Shown here piece by piece: positions 33,017 to 42,341 of a DNA stretch of 64,000 nucleotides (positions are counted from its first letter, which is position 1; every line of letters begins with the position of its first letter). Below the pieces are notes generated by a model. That model was not told the origin of the DNA. It ran no database searches and was given only the letters and a program-made list of their open reading frames with translations. Source of the stretch: Achromobacter sp. Bel (GTDB taxonomy: Bacteria; Pseudomonadota; Gammaproteobacteria; Burkholderiales; Burkholderiaceae_B); assembly GCF_012928505.1 (NCBI RefSeq), contig NZ_JABBJN010000028.1:20774-84773 (forward strand), in the 5' to 3' direction. Both the position numbers and the translations under genes were made by a program.

Positions 33017-33503
33017 CGCTCCCGACCTGGAATCCCGCGCCGCGCCCGACGACCACCACGCGCTTCGGCTGTGGCTGCGCATGCTGACCTGCGCCAATCT
33101 CATCGAAGGCGAGATCCGCAGCCGCCTGCGCAACGAGTTCGACACGACGCTGCCCCGCTTCGACCTGATGGCGCAACTGCAGCGCGCCCCCAAGGGCATG
33201 AAGATGGGCGACCTGTCGCGTCACATGATGGTCACCAACGGCAACATCACCGGCATCACCGACCAGCTGGAAAAGGAAGGCCTGGTGGTGCGCACCAAAG
33301 TGGAGTCCGACCGCCGCAGCTCGCTGATCAAGCTGACGCCGCAGGGCAAGAAGACCTTCGCCCGGATGGCGCGCGCCCACGAGTCCTGGGTCAAGTCCAT
33401 GTTCGGCGACCTGCCCGAATCCACGCGCAACGCGCTGTTCCAGGCCTTGGGCGAACTCAAGCTTCAGGTGGTGGCCACCCGCTCCGAATCCGCCAAGGGC
33501 TAG
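33009..33503 (+). CDS. MarR-family transcriptional regulator
   Basis: A 164-residue winged-helix regulator. The DNA-binding segment LSRHMMVTNGNITGITDQLEKEGLV and the wing VESDRRSSLIKLTPQGKK are clear, flanked by dimerisation helices. It starts inside the 3' end of the formamidase gene (eight-base overlap), so the two are coexpressed. MarR proteins in aromatic catabolism usually repress and are released by a CoA thioester or aromatic ligand; it is the best candidate for the two matching palindromes at 19365 and 31900. I chose the ATG at 33009 over the in-frame ATG at 32952, which lies further into the formamidase gene. Confidence 0.92.
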   Translation: MTDAPDLESRAAPDDHHALRLWLRMLTCANLIEGEIRSRLRNEFDTTLPRFDLMAQLQRAPKGMKMGDLSRHMMVTNGNITGITDQLEKEGLVVRTKVESDRRSSLIKLTPQGKKTFARMARAHESWVKSMFGDLPESTRNALFQALGELKLQVVATRSESAKG

Positions 33504-33565
33504 CGCGCGCCATCCGAGGCTGCGGGCGCTGAAATCCCAGTCCGGTTTGGCGCATAATTGCCGCC

Positions 33566-34606
33566 ATGATTCCGGTATCTCTTCCTGGCGGTAATTTCTA
33601 TGTGCTGATGGCGGCCTCGTTGGCCTGCCTGGCCACGTTGCTGACCTGGCTGGCCGTGCTGGCCACCACGCGCAGCGCCCGGCTCTGGCTGGGCGACCAC
33701 CGGCGCACCGGCACCGTCCTGATGGCCTTCCTGGCGCTGGTCGGCGCCATCTTCCCCTACCAGCAGTTCAGCCTGTGGTTCTCGGCCCAGCGCGACGCTC
33801 AGGCGGACGCCGGCCGCAAGACGACGCTGGCCCACGCCACCCGGCTGGCGGGCGTGGACATGCCGGCGGGCACCGTGCTGAGCCTGACCCGCCCCGGCGA
33901 GCTGGACTCGTTCGACCGCGCCGTCTTCCCCGAGAGCCAGCCCGCCCCCGTCCAGGGGGTGGCCGCGACGCATCTGTTCCGCTATGCCGCCACGCCCAAG
34001 CAACCCGAGACCCTGTCGGCGGAAATCGCGCGCGACCAGGCGCTGGAAGGCTGGCTATGCGCGCATGGCCACCGGATCGAATTCGCGATGCAGGGCGGCC
34101 AGCCCCGTTTCGCCAGTTGTCACCTGGCCATCGGCAACACGCTGGACCACCAGCCCGTGCCGCCGGGCGCCTGGCTGAAGGTCGACGAGGCGGCGCGCGG
34201 CACGGCGCTGGACGCGGCCGGATCCACGGCGCGCTGGCTGCTGCGCACCGAAGGCAGCGAGGCGATGACCCTGCGCCAGATGCCGCTGTTGAAGGTGGAC
34301 ATGCGCCTGGACGGCCAGCGCCGGCTGCTGGATTTCGAAGGCCTGCTGGCGCGCGAGACCGTGCTGGGCGCCATGACCTACCCGCCCGGCACTCGCGTGC
34401 TGGCCGCGAACCCGCGCCTGCCCGGCGCCCAACCGGGCGACCTGTTGTTTTCACCGTCGCGCGGCCGCTCGGCGCGCCGCAACGGCGGCGAAGACGTCGC
34501 GGCCGGGCAATCGGTGCTGCAAGCCCCCGACGGCACGGTGCGCAGCGTGCTCAGCAACCGCGACGCCGGGGTGCTGGACGTGGCCGCCATGCGGATGGCC
34601 CCCTGA
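33566..34606 (+). CDS. Unknown membrane-anchored protein
   Basis: A 346-residue protein I do not recognise. Two hydrophobic segments (about residues 10-33 and 48-68) at the N-terminus are followed by about 280 soluble residues, probably outside the cytoplasmic membrane. The soluble part repeats a loose pattern of small beta-strand units with polar and Gly-Pro turns (GTVLSLTRPGELDSFDRAVFPES and, later, PGTRVLAANPRLPGAQPGDLLF). No catalytic motif was seen. It precedes argJ by 110 bases on the same strand, but its function cannot be inferred from that. Confidence 0.75.
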   Translation: MIPVSLPGGNFYVLMAASLACLATLLTWLAVLATTRSARLWLGDHRRTGTVLMAFLALVGAIFPYQQFSLWFSAQRDAQADAGRKTTLAHATRLAGVDMPAGTVLSLTRPGELDSFDRAVFPESQPAPVQGVAATHLFRYAATPKQPETLSAEIARDQALEGWLCAHGHRIEFAMQGGQPRFASCHLAIGNTLDHQPVPPGAWLKVDEAARGTALDAAGSTARWLLRTEGSEAMTLRQMPLLKVDMRLDGQRRLLDFEGLLARETVLGAMTYPPGTRVLAANPRLPGAQPGDLLFSPSRGRSARRNGGEDVAAGQSVLQAPDGTVRSVLSNRDAGVLDVAAMRMAP

Positions 34607-34716
34607 CCGGCGCCTGACAGGCGCCTGCCGCAAACCGGTGGGATAATACGAAGCTTTCCCCCGCGCGCCGCCTTGCCTGGCGGCGATTCCGTCCTGCCCA
34701 TTCAAGAGACGAAGTC

Positions 34717-35943
34717 ATGGCCGTTAATTTGCAGATCCCCTCCGAGTCCGAAATTTTTCCTGTTGCCGGCATTGAAATCGGCGTCACCGAGGCCGGCATC
34801 CGCAAAGCCAACCGGCGCGACCTGACCGTCTTCCGCCTGGCCGAAGGCACAAGCGTGGCCGGCGTGTTCACACGCAACCGCTTCTGCGCCGCGCCCGTTC
34901 AGGTCTGCCAGGCCCACCTGGCCGCTGGCGGCCCCATCAGCGCGCTGGTCATCAACACCGGTAACGCCAACGCCGGCACCGGCGAAGAAGGCCTGAAGAA
35001 AGCCAACGACACCTGCGCCGCGCTGGGCCGTCTGCTGGGCGTGCCGGCCTCGCAGATCCTGCCGTTCTCCACCGGCGTCATCCTGGAGCCGCTGCCGCTG
35101 GACCGCCTGGTCGCGGGCCTTCCGGGCGCCATCGCCGACCTGGCCGCCGACCACTGGTCCAGCGCCGCCCACGGCATCATGACGACCGACACGCTGCCGA
35201 AGATCTCGTCGGCCAAAGTGCAGATCGACGGCAAGACCGTCACCTTCACCGGCATCAGCAAGGGCGCGGGCATGATCCGCCCCAACATGGCCACGATGCT
35301 CAGCTTCCTGGCCACCGACGCCGGCATCGCCCAGCCGCTGCTGCGCCGCCTGGCCGTGGAAATCGCGGATGCGTCGTTCAACCGCATCACGGTCGACGGC
35401 GACACCTCCACCAATGACTCCTTCATCATCGCGGCCACCGGCAAGTCGGGCGTGAACGTCGACAGCGAATCCGACGCCGCCTACGCCGCCGTGCGCGCGG
35501 CGCTCACCGCCGCCGCGCTGGAGCTGGCCACGAAGATCGTGCGCGACGCCGAAGGCGCCACCAAGTTCATGACGATCCGCGTCGAAGAGGCCGGCACCAC
35601 GGAAGAAGCGCTGAAGGTCGCCTACGCGGTCGCGCATTCGCCGTTGGTCAAGACCGCCTTCTTCGCATCCGACCCCAACCTGGGCCGCATCCTGGCCGCG
35701 ATCGGCTATGCCGGCATCGACGACCTGGATGTGTCCAACATCCGCCTGTGGCTGGACGACGTGCTGGTGGCCAAGAACGGCGGCCGCAATCCCGACTACC
35801 AGGAAGCCGATGGCCAGCGCGTCATGAAGCAGGCCGAGATCTCGGTGCGCATCGCGCTGGGCCGCGGCCAGGTCGCGGACACCGTCTACACCTGCGACTT
35901 CTCGCACGAGTACGTGACCATCAACGCCGACTACCGTTCGTGA
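34717..35943 (+). CDS. argJ: Bifunctional ornithine acetyltransferase/N-acetylglutamate synthase
   Basis: A 408-residue enzyme of arginine biosynthesis that transfers acetyl from N-acetylornithine to glutamate. It is self-processed into alpha and beta chains between Ala192 and Thr193 in NMATML, where Thr becomes the nucleophile. The surrounding [17 protein letters not shown] is diagnostic, as is VDGDTSTND. It ends seven bases before the DUF815 gene. Its ATG is preceded by GAGACGAAG, a moderate ribosome-binding site. Confidence 0.97.
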   Translation: MAVNLQIPSESEIFPVAGIEIGVTEAGIRKANRRDLTVFRLAEGTSVAGVFTRNRFCAAPVQVCQAHLAAGGPISALVINTGNANAGTGEEGLKKANDTCAALGRLLGVPASQILPFSTGVILEPLPLDRLVAGLPGAIADLAADHWSSAAHGIMTTDTLPKISSAKVQIDGKTVTFTGISKGAGMIRPNMATMLSFLATDAGIAQPLLRRLAVEIADASFNRITVDGDTSTNDSFIIAATGKSGVNVDSESDAAYAAVRAALTAAALELATKIVRDAEGATKFMTIRVEEAGTTEEALKVAYAVAHSPLVKTAFFASDPNLGRILAAIGYAGIDDLDVSNIRLWLDDVLVAKNGGRNPDYQEADGQRVMKQAEISVRIALGRGQVADTVYTCDFSHEYVTINADYRS

Positions 35944-35949
35944 TCCGCC

Positions 35950-36816
35950 ATGAGCGCTAGCGAATTCACCACCCTTATCCAGCGCGCCGAGCGCGTGCTG
36001 GCGCAGCTTGAGGCCTTCCTGCCCCCGGCGCCGCCCGACATCGACTGGAGCGCCCACGCGTTCCGCTGGCGCAAGCGCGGCTCGCGTGGCTGGCTGGATG
36101 CCGTGCGCCACGTCGCCCGCATCGACATGCAAGACCTTCAGCACATCGAGCGCCAGAAGGCCACCATCGACCGCAACACCGTCCAGTTCCTCGCGCACAA
36201 GCCGGCCAACAACGTGCTGATGACCGGCGCGCGCGGCACCGGCAAGAGCTCGCTGGTCAAGGCCATGCTGGCCGCCTACGGCGATCGGGGGCTGCGCCTG
36301 ATTGAAGTGGACAAGTCCGACCTGGGCGACCTGGCCGACATCGTCGAACTGGTCGCCTCGCGCCCCGAACGCTTCATCGTGTTCTGCGACGACCTGTCGT
36401 TCGAAGAAGGCGAGCCCGGCTACAAGGCGCTGAAGTCGGTGCTGGACGGCTCGGTGTCGGCCTCGGGCGACAACGTGCTGATCTACGCCACGTCCAACCG
36501 GCGCCACCTGATGCCGGAATACATGAGCGAGAACCTGCAGGCCAAGCACCAGCCCGATGGCGAAATCCATCCGGGCGAAACGGTCGAAGAGAAGATATCC
36601 CTGTCCGAACGCTTCGGCCTGTGGCTGTCGTTCTACCCCTTCAAGCAGGACGACTACCTGGACATCGTCTACCACTGGCTGCGCGAGCTGGGTTGCCCGG
36701 AAGCGCACATCGAGCCTTCCCGCACCGAAGCGCTGCAATGGACGATCGAACGCGGCTCGCGTTCGGGCCGGGTGGCCTATCAGTTCGCGCGCGATTGGGC
36801 GGCCCGCCATGTCTGA
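35950..36816 (+). CDS. DUF815-family P-loop ATPase
   Basis: A 288-residue AAA-like ATPase of the DUF815 family. Walker A is GARGTGKSS from about residue 93, and Walker B-like [14 protein letters not shown] follows. [14 protein letters not shown] is a sensor-1-like stretch, and [18 protein letters not shown] ends the protein. The biochemical role is not known to me. In betaproteobacteria it sits with a Nudix gene next to argJ, and the next gene here overlaps it by eight bases. Confidence 0.9.
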   Translation: MSASEFTTLIQRAERVLAQLEAFLPPAPPDIDWSAHAFRWRKRGSRGWLDAVRHVARIDMQDLQHIERQKATIDRNTVQFLAHKPANNVLMTGARGTGKSSLVKAMLAAYGDRGLRLIEVDKSDLGDLADIVELVASRPERFIVFCDDLSFEEGEPGYKALKSVLDGSVSASGDNVLIYATSNRRHLMPEYMSENLQAKHQPDGEIHPGETVEEKISLSERFGLWLSFYPFKQDDYLDIVYHWLRELGCPEAHIEPSRTEALQWTIERGSRSGRVAYQFARDWAARHV

Positions 36817-37771
36817 GAAGATCGTCGACGTCGCCGCCGGCCTGATCCTGCGCCCCGACGGCAAGCTGCTGCTGGGCCAGCGGCCCGAAGGCAAGCCGTG
36901 GTCGGGCTGGTGGGAACTGCCGGGCGGCAAGCTTGAGCCCGGCGAAACCGTGCTGCAGGCGCTGGCCCGCGAATTGCAGGAAGAGATCGGCATCCGCGTC
37001 ACGCAGTCACGCCAGTGGGTCACCTACGTGCACGTCTACCCGCACACCACGGTCCGGCTGGCGTTCTGCCACGTCACGGGCTGGGAAGGCGAACCGCAAG
37101 GCCTGGAGAACCAGCGCCTGGAATGGGTCGACCCGGCTAACGCGGCCTCGGTGGGCGACCTGCTGCCCGCCACCCTGCCCCCGCTGCGCTGGCTGCAGCT
37201 GCCCACGACCTACGGCATCAGCTCGATCGGTTCGCGCGCGGGCGTGGCCGCGTTCCTGGGCCGCCTGGACGCGGCGCTGGCGCGCGGCGTGAAGCTGGTG
37301 CAGCTGCGCGAGCCCGAGTGGCCCGACGGCGCGGGCGCAAGCTCGCTGCATGAGGTGCTGCAACAGGTGCTCAAGCGCTGCCGCGCGGCCGGCGCCCGTG
37401 TGCTGGTCAACAGTGCGCACCCCGCCGCATGGTGGAAGGAAGCCGACGGCGTGCACCTGCGCGCGGCGGACGCGGCGCGCCTGACCGCCCGCCCCGAATT
37501 GCCCAAGCACGCGCTGGTCGGCGTGTCGGCCCACGACAACGCCCAGGTCGTGCATGCTCGCGACATCGGCGCCGACTTCGCGGTGCTGGGGCCCGTGCTG
37601 GACACGCCCAGCCACCCCGGCGCGCAAACGCTGGGCTGGGAAGGTTTCGTCGAAGGCAACCGCGACGCCGGCATCCCGGTTTTCGCGCTGGGCGGGCAAT
37701 CCACCCAGACCGTATCGCAGGCGCTGCGCCATGGCGCGCATGGCATTGCCGGAATACGCGGCATTCTCTGA
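36809..37771 (+). CDS. Nudix hydrolase fused to a ThiE-like domain
   Basis: A 320-residue two-domain protein. Residues about 1-130 are a MutT-like Nudix domain with the box [24 protein letters not shown], complete in G, E, R, E and EE. Residues about 140-320 resemble thiamine-phosphate synthase: [45 protein letters not shown] and PVFALGGQS. MutT-type members hydrolyse 8-oxo-dGTP; the role of the C-terminal domain is unknown. It starts within the DUF815 gene by an eight-base overlap, so the two are coupled. Confidence 0.9.
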   Translation: MSEKIVDVAAGLILRPDGKLLLGQRPEGKPWSGWWELPGGKLEPGETVLQALARELQEEIGIRVTQSRQWVTYVHVYPHTTVRLAFCHVTGWEGEPQGLENQRLEWVDPANAASVGDLLPATLPPLRWLQLPTTYGISSIGSRAGVAAFLGRLDAALARGVKLVQLREPEWPDGAGASSLHEVLQQVLKRCRAAGARVLVNSAHPAAWWKEADGVHLRAADAARLTARPELPKHALVGVSAHDNAQVVHARDIGADFAVLGPVLDTPSHPGAQTLGWEGFVEGNRDAGIPVFALGGQSTQTVSQALRHGAHGIAGIRGIL

Positions 37772-37778
37772 CGCCGTC

Positions 37779-37802
37779 CCCGCCGGGGTGCGCCCCGGCG
37801 GG
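37779..37802. terminator. Ten-base perfect hairpin between convergent genes
   Basis: CCCGCCGGGG (37779-37788) and its reverse complement (37793-37802) with loop TGCG, eight bases after the Nudix gene stop. It probably terminates the argJ-DUF815-Nudix transcript, though no U-tract follows. Confidence 0.5.
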
Positions 37803-37852
37803 TCTGGTTCGATCCCGTGTTCGATCCCTTGCCGGCGCTCTGATTCGATCCC

Positions 37853-38593
37853 TCAGTCGATCTTGTAGTCCATCCACGACGCGACCATTTCACGCAGGCC
37901 GCCTTCTTCTTCGAACGCTTCGCGCGAGCCTTCCGCTTTGTTGCGCCCGAGCTCCAGGATGTACATGTAGTCCGACACCTCGGCACAGCGCCGCACGTTC
38001 TGGTCCACCAGCACCACCGTCATGCCTTCGTCGGCAAAGCCGCGGATCAGCGCGTAGATTTCCTTGGAGATCTTGGGCGCCAGCATCGCCGTGGGCTCGT
38101 CCAGCAGGATCACCGACGGCTCGATGAGCAAGGCGCGGCCGAATTCCACAAAGCGCTGCTGCCCGCCGCTCATGCTGGACACGGGATCATCGCGCTTGTG
38201 CGCCAGGATGGGGAAGCGGTCGTAGACCGAGTCGATGCGCTGGCGCACCCGCGCCTTGTCGCGGCGAAACGGCCAGCAGCCCAGGAGCAGGTTGTCGTGC
38301 ACGGTCAGCTCGCCAAACAGGCTGCGGTGCTGCGGCACGAACGCCACGCCGTGGTTGGCCCGTTCATGCGAGGGCTGCGCGCTGATATCCTTGCCCCGCA
38401 GCGTGATGCGGCCGGTGCGCGGCGGCAAGAAGCCGAACAGGGTCTTGAGCACCGTGGACTTCCCGGCGCCGTTGGGGCCGATCACGCCAGTGACCTTGCC
38501 GGCGCGCGCCTGGACGTTGATGCGGTTCAGGATGGTGATGTCGCCGTGATAGGCCACGGTCACGTCTTCCAGAGCGAGGATCGCGGTGCTCAT
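37853..38593 (-). CDS. Liv-type ABC transporter ATP-binding protein (LivF), second system
   Basis: A 246-residue ATPase: Walker A GPNGAGKST, GVAFVPQHRSLFGELTVHDNL, signature MSGGQQRFVEFGRAL, Walker B SVILLDEPTAMLAP, then the H-loop position read as Gln (VLVDQN). It is the last gene of the second transporter operon and lies one base after the LivG gene. It ends convergently with the Nudix gene. Confidence 0.91.
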   Translation of the reverse strand: MSTAILALEDVTVAYHGDITILNRINVQARAGKVTGVIGPNGAGKSTVLKTLFGFLPPRTGRITLRGKDISAQPSHERANHGVAFVPQHRSLFGELTVHDNLLLGCWPFRRDKARVRQRIDSVYDRFPILAHKRDDPVSSMSGGQQRFVEFGRALLIEPSVILLDEPTAMLAPKISKEIYALIRGFADEGMTVVLVDQNVRRCAEVSDYMYILELGRNKAEGSREAFEEEGGLREMVASWMDYKID

Positions 38594-38594
38594 G

Positions 38595-39302
38595 TCAGGC
38601 TCCCAGATAGGCTTCGACCACCCGCGGGTCGGCGCGCACGTGATCGGCGTCGCCCTGGCTCAGGATGGCGCCTTCGTTCATGACGATGATGTGGTGCGAC
38701 AGCTGATAGATGGAAGTCAGGTCGTGCGACACCAGCACCACGGAACAATCGTGTTCGGTGGGCAATTCGCGGATCACCGAGATCAGCAGCTGCGCGAGCG
38801 CGGGATTGACCCCCGCGAACGGTTCGTCCAGCAGCACCACCTTGGGCCGCGCGACCATGATGCGCGCCAGTTCCACCAGCTTCTGCTGGCCGCCGGACAG
38901 CTCTTCGGCGTAGTTGTGGCGCAGGCGGTGCAACTCCACCTTGTGCAACCAGTACTCGGATTGCGCATAGCGTTCGTCGGCGCTGCGGCCCGCCTGCTGC
39001 TGGGCCACGTCCAGGTTGTCCAGCAGGCTGAGGTGGCGGAAGATGCGCGGCACCTGGAAGGTGCGCCCCACGCCCAGCCGGGCTACTTCGTGTATCGGGC
39101 GTCCGCCGATCTCGCGGCCGTCCAGTTCGATGCGGCCGTCGTCCGGCGTGTAGATGCCGTTGATGCAGTTGAGCATCGTGGTCTTGCCGGACCCGTTCAT
39201 GCCGATGATGCCCAGGATGCCGCCCTTGGGCACCTCCAGGTCCACGCCTTGCAGCGCCACCAGGCCGCCGAAGCGCTTCTTGAGATTCGTGACTTTCAAC
39301 AT
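38595..39302 (-). CDS. Liv-type ABC transporter ATP-binding protein (LivG), second system
   Basis: A 235-residue ATPase: Walker A GMNGSGKTT, LivG insertion GVGRTFQVPRIF, signature LSGGQQKLVELARIM, Walker B VVLLDEPFAGVNP, H-loop VLVSHD. It couples ATP hydrolysis to transport by the LivH and LivM permeases listed next. There is a one-base gap to livF and 21 bases from livH. Confidence 0.92.
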   Translation of the reverse strand: MLKVTNLKKRFGGLVALQGVDLEVPKGGILGIIGMNGSGKTTMLNCINGIYTPDDGRIELDGREIGGRPIHEVARLGVGRTFQVPRIFRHLSLLDNLDVAQQQAGRSADERYAQSEYWLHKVELHRLRHNYAEELSGGQQKLVELARIMVARPKVVLLDEPFAGVNPALAQLLISVIRELPTEHDCSVVLVSHDLTSIYQLSHHIIVMNEGAILSQGDADHVRADPRVVEAYLGA

Positions 39303-39323
39303 GCGTCCGTCTCCCCGGGGCTC

Positions 39324-40205
39324 TTAACGCAGGGCCTGGCGGCCGAACAGGCCGCTGGGCCGGATGAAGATCGTGGCGACCATCAGCGCGAAACCGCAGA
39401 TGGTGGCGATGGAAGGGCTGAAGAACACCACCGACACCTGTTCCGTCACCCCGAACAGCAGCGCGCCGACCAACGCCCCCACCGGATGGCCCAGGCCGCC
39501 CAACACGATGACGATGAAGCCGATCAGCGTGTAGTCGTTGCCCATGAACGGCGAGAACGCGGGGAAGACCATGGCGACCAGCACGCCGCTGGCGGCCGCC
39601 AAGCCCACGCCCAGGCCGAACGCCACCGCCGACAGCCGTTCTGCATTGATGCCCACGATGCGGACCGCGTCGCGGTTCATGATGATGGCGCGCAGCGCGC
39701 GGCCCAATTGCGTGCGATACAGGAACACCGTCAGCGCGGCGATGATCGCCAACGCGATGGCCAGCGCCAGCAGCCGAACCGTGGGGATCAGTACCGGGCC
39801 GAACTTCAGGAAGACGGGTTCGATCTCGTAGGGAAGCGAGCGTGCGTCGGCGTCGAACGCCAGCAGCATCAGCGCGCCCAGCATGATGGATACCCCAAAC
39901 ATCAGCAGCAGCGAACTGATCTCGGGGTCGTCCGCCTTGGACAGCCGGGGGATCAGGACGAAGTACAGCAGGTAGCCGGCAAGGAAGAAGACCGCGAACG
40001 CCAGCGGCAGCGCAATCAGCGGGTTGATGCCCGCGTACTCCATCAGGTAGAACGCGAAGTACGCGCCCAGCACCAGGAATTCACCATGCGCGAAGTTCAC
40101 CACGCGCAGCACGCCGAAGACGACGTTCAGGCCCACGCCGATCAAGCCATAGATGGCGCCGAGGATCAGGCCGTTGATCAGGCCTTGGATAAGCAGTCCG
40201 GTCAT
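39324..40205 (-). CDS. Liv-type ABC transporter permease (LivH), second system
   Basis: A 293-residue permease beginning MTGLLIQGLINGLILGAIYG, with NVVFGVLRVVNFAHGEFLVLGAYFAF and VLGGLGHPVGALVGALLFG typical of LivH. About eight helices are visible. Nine bases separate it from the upstream LivM gene. Confidence 0.92.
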   Translation of the reverse strand: MTGLLIQGLINGLILGAIYGLIGVGLNVVFGVLRVVNFAHGEFLVLGAYFAFYLMEYAGINPLIALPLAFAVFFLAGYLLYFVLIPRLSKADDPEISSLLLMFGVSIMLGALMLLAFDADARSLPYEIEPVFLKFGPVLIPTVRLLALAIALAIIAALTVFLYRTQLGRALRAIIMNRDAVRIVGINAERLSAVAFGLGVGLAAASGVLVAMVFPAFSPFMGNDYTLIGFIVIVLGGLGHPVGALVGALLFGVTEQVSVVFFSPSIATICGFALMVATIFIRPSGLFGRQALR

Positions 40206-40214
40206 GGCGGGTCC

Positions 40215-41207
40215 TCAGGCGATGTAGCGGCGCAGTTGCGGCTTGCGTTTGAGCAGGCTGCCGACGATGCCCCGCGGCAGGAACAGCATCAGCAGGACGA
40301 TGATGAGGCCCAGCAACAGCAGGTTCACCACCGGGAATTTCTGCCAGATCATGTGATCGATGCCCAGCAGCGCCAGCGTCCCGACCACGGGGCCGAGGAT
40401 GGTGCCGAAGCCCCCCGCCATCGCGTAGATGATGCTCTTGGCGGTGATCAGCACGTTGAAGGCATATTCGGGGTCGACGACGTTCGTGTACCAGGCCTCG
40501 ATGCCGCCGGCCAGCGCGGGAAACAAGGCGGCCAGCAGCCACGCCTTCAGGCGGGTGTTGGGCACGTGGATCCCCACGCAGGCGGCCGCGCCGTCGTCGT
40601 CGCGGATGGCCTTCAATGCCCGGCCCAGCCGCGACACCGACAGCCAGGTAACGGTGGCAAGCGTCGCGCCCATGACGAGCAGCATGGCGTAGTAGCTGTG
40701 CGTGGGATTGTTGGCGCTGGACAGGATGATGCCCATGCTGCCGCCGGTGAACGACTGGGGCAGGTCTGAAATCACCAGCTTGACGATGGTGGCGAGCGCC
40801 AGGCTCACGATGCCGAAGTACACCCCGCGCAGGCGCAGCGTGGGCGCCAGCAGCAGCGCGATCGCCACGCCCACGCCGCCCGCGGCCAATAGCGACGGCA
40901 GGATGGGCCAACCCATGATCTTGTAGCAGATGCCGGTGGCGTACGAGCCCACGCCATAGAACACCACATAGCCGAACGGCAGGTAGCCCGTGAACCCGAC
41001 GCAGATGTTCATGGCGCTGGCCATGGTGATCCACAGCATCAGGTAGAACGCGAACGAGATGTTCGAGGTCGCCATCGGGATCACGGCCAGGCCGGCGGCC
41101 AGGGCGGCGAAGAGGGTCACTGCGATGCGGGTGCGCAACCGCACGGCGCGCAGATCCTGCGCGCGATGCGAAGCCGCGTCCGCCGCCAAGGCGGGACTGC
41201 TGCTCAT
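40215..41207 (-). CDS. Liv-type ABC transporter permease (LivM), second system
   Basis: A 330-residue permease with about ten membrane helices; GFTGYLPFGYVVFYGVGSYA and AIRDDDGAAACVGIHVPNTRLKAWL are the LivM blocks, and the C-terminal FLPRGIVGSLL is typical. It is the first gene of the transporter operon, preceded by a good sigma-70 promoter at 41260-41288. The matching binding protein is probably the one encoded divergently at 42342-43574, beyond the LysR gene. Confidence 0.92.
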   Translation of the reverse strand: MSSSPALAADAASHRAQDLRAVRLRTRIAVTLFAALAAGLAVIPMATSNISFAFYLMLWITMASAMNICVGFTGYLPFGYVVFYGVGSYATGICYKIMGWPILPSLLAAGGVGVAIALLLAPTLRLRGVYFGIVSLALATIVKLVISDLPQSFTGGSMGIILSSANNPTHSYYAMLLVMGATLATVTWLSVSRLGRALKAIRDDDGAAACVGIHVPNTRLKAWLLAALFPALAGGIEAWYTNVVDPEYAFNVLITAKSIIYAMAGGFGTILGPVVGTLALLGIDHMIWQKFPVVNLLLLGLIIVLLMLFLPRGIVGSLLKRKPQLRRYIA

Positions 41208-41259
41208 GATGTCTTCCTCCGGGCTGCCTCGGGGTGGGCGGCCGCTCTATTTGGAGGCG

Positions 41260-41288
41260 ATTATGAACAGTTCAAACCATAACTGCAA
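41260..41288 (-). promoter_or_regulatory. Sigma-70-like promoter of the second Liv transporter operon
   Basis: On the minus strand TTGCAG (41288-41283) and CATAAT (41265-41260) are 17 bases apart, 53 bases before the first ATG. The promoter lies in the 89-base gap between the LysR stop and the transporter operon, so the LysR transcript reads straight into it. Confidence 0.6.
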
Positions 41289-41296
41289 GTTAAGGA

Positions 41297-42211
41297 CTAA
41301 CCCTGATCCGCGTCCGGAAACGCCTCGGCCAACACCCCGCGCAGCTCGTCAATGAAGCGCAAGGCGATCTGCGACGGCTCCCGGTTGCTGGCGTAGACGG
41401 CCGAGATATTCAGGGGAATGCGCTCTTGCAGCGGCACGATCACCACGTCCGGCATGGTGTTCTGCATGACCGTGAATTCATCCACGATGGCGATGCCGAC
41501 GCCGGCATTGACCAGTGCGCAGGCAAGCTGGCTCCAGGGCACGTCGGCGCACATGCGGCACGGCAGCCCGGCCTGCTCGAACGCGCCCAGCACCAGCATG
41601 CCGAAGGGCATGCGGGTGCCGACCACGATATGCGGATGCGGGGAAAGATCAGCCAGACTGACGACCGGGCGCTCCGCCAGCGGATGCCCCTTGGGGATGG
41701 CCGCCACCATGCGGCCCACGTGCAGGGGCTGGGAGGTCAGGAAGGGGTGATCCGCCTGCATGACCACAAGGCCCAGCTCAGCTTCGCCCTGCAGGACATC
41801 CGAGATCAGGCTGGGCAGGACCGAGGTATTCAGCCGCAGCAGCAGCTCCGGATGGCGCTGCTGGAAACGGGCCACGGCGCGCGGCACCAGGAATTGCGCC
41901 AGGCTGGGAATGGAGGCCAGGCGCAGCACGCCCGTCCCATGCTCAGACAATGCATCGGCCAGGTCATTGACCCGCTGCATCATGCGCTGCGTCTTTTCGA
42001 TTTCCTCAAACAGGCTATGCACTTGCGAGGTGGGGCGGAGCCGCCCGCGCACCCGCTCGAACAGCGTCACGCCCATGCTCTTTTCGGTCTGGGCCAGCAT
42101 CCGGCTGACCGCCGGCTGCGAAATATTCAACAACCGGGCCGCGCCGCTGATCGACCCGGCCATGACGATGGCCCACAACATTTCGGTCTGGCGGTAATTC
42201 AGTTTATTCAA
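41297..42211 (-). CDS. LysR-family transcriptional regulator
   Basis: A 304-residue LTTR. The N-terminal winged helix contains MLWAIVMAGSISGAARLLNISQPAVSRMLAQTEKSMG; the rest is the periplasmic-binding-like effector domain with PHPHIVVGTRMPFGM and ALVNAGVGIAIVDEF. It is divergent from the binding-protein/amidase genes, and a palindrome fitting an LTTR site lies in between (42251-42275). It probably controls both the binding protein and itself, and may influence the transporter genes downstream on its own strand. Confidence 0.93.
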   Translation of the reverse strand: MNKLNYRQTEMLWAIVMAGSISGAARLLNISQPAVSRMLAQTEKSMGVTLFERVRGRLRPTSQVHSLFEEIEKTQRMMQRVNDLADALSEHGTGVLRLASIPSLAQFLVPRAVARFQQRHPELLLRLNTSVLPSLISDVLQGEAELGLVVMQADHPFLTSQPLHVGRMVAAIPKGHPLAERPVVSLADLSPHPHIVVGTRMPFGMLVLGAFEQAGLPCRMCADVPWSQLACALVNAGVGIAIVDEFTVMQNTMPDVVIVPLQERIPLNISAVYASNREPSQIALRFIDELRGVLAEAFPDADQG

Positions 42212-42250
42212 GGCGTGCGCTCCATGCCTATTTGTTATACGCTTTGTCGC

Positions 42251-42275
42251 GTATTGAGCAATTATTGCCCAATAC
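42251..42275. promoter_or_regulatory. LysR-type operator palindrome
   Basis: GTATTGAGCAAT and ATTGCCCAATAC flank a single central T, pairing at 11 of 12 positions. The site lies 40 bases upstream of the LysR start and 67 bases upstream of the binding-protein ATG, the usual place for an LTTR recognition site in a divergent promoter. Confidence 0.65.
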
Positions 42276-42341
42276 CGGGTTCTGGGTCCCTGCTTCGCGG
42301 CGGGGCGAGGCCCCCAAATCTATAACGATTGGAGACATCCC

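Noticed and set aside
34702..37023. 773-codon open frame opposite argJ, DUF815 and the Nudix gene
   Set aside because: It runs through three genes with strong family motifs on the plus strand.
41266..41285. Third copy of the motif at 19365 and 31900, in front of the second Liv transporter operon
   Set aside because: Only about 13 of 18 bases agree and the palindromic half-site pattern is lost; the stretch is explained by the -35/-10 promoter there.
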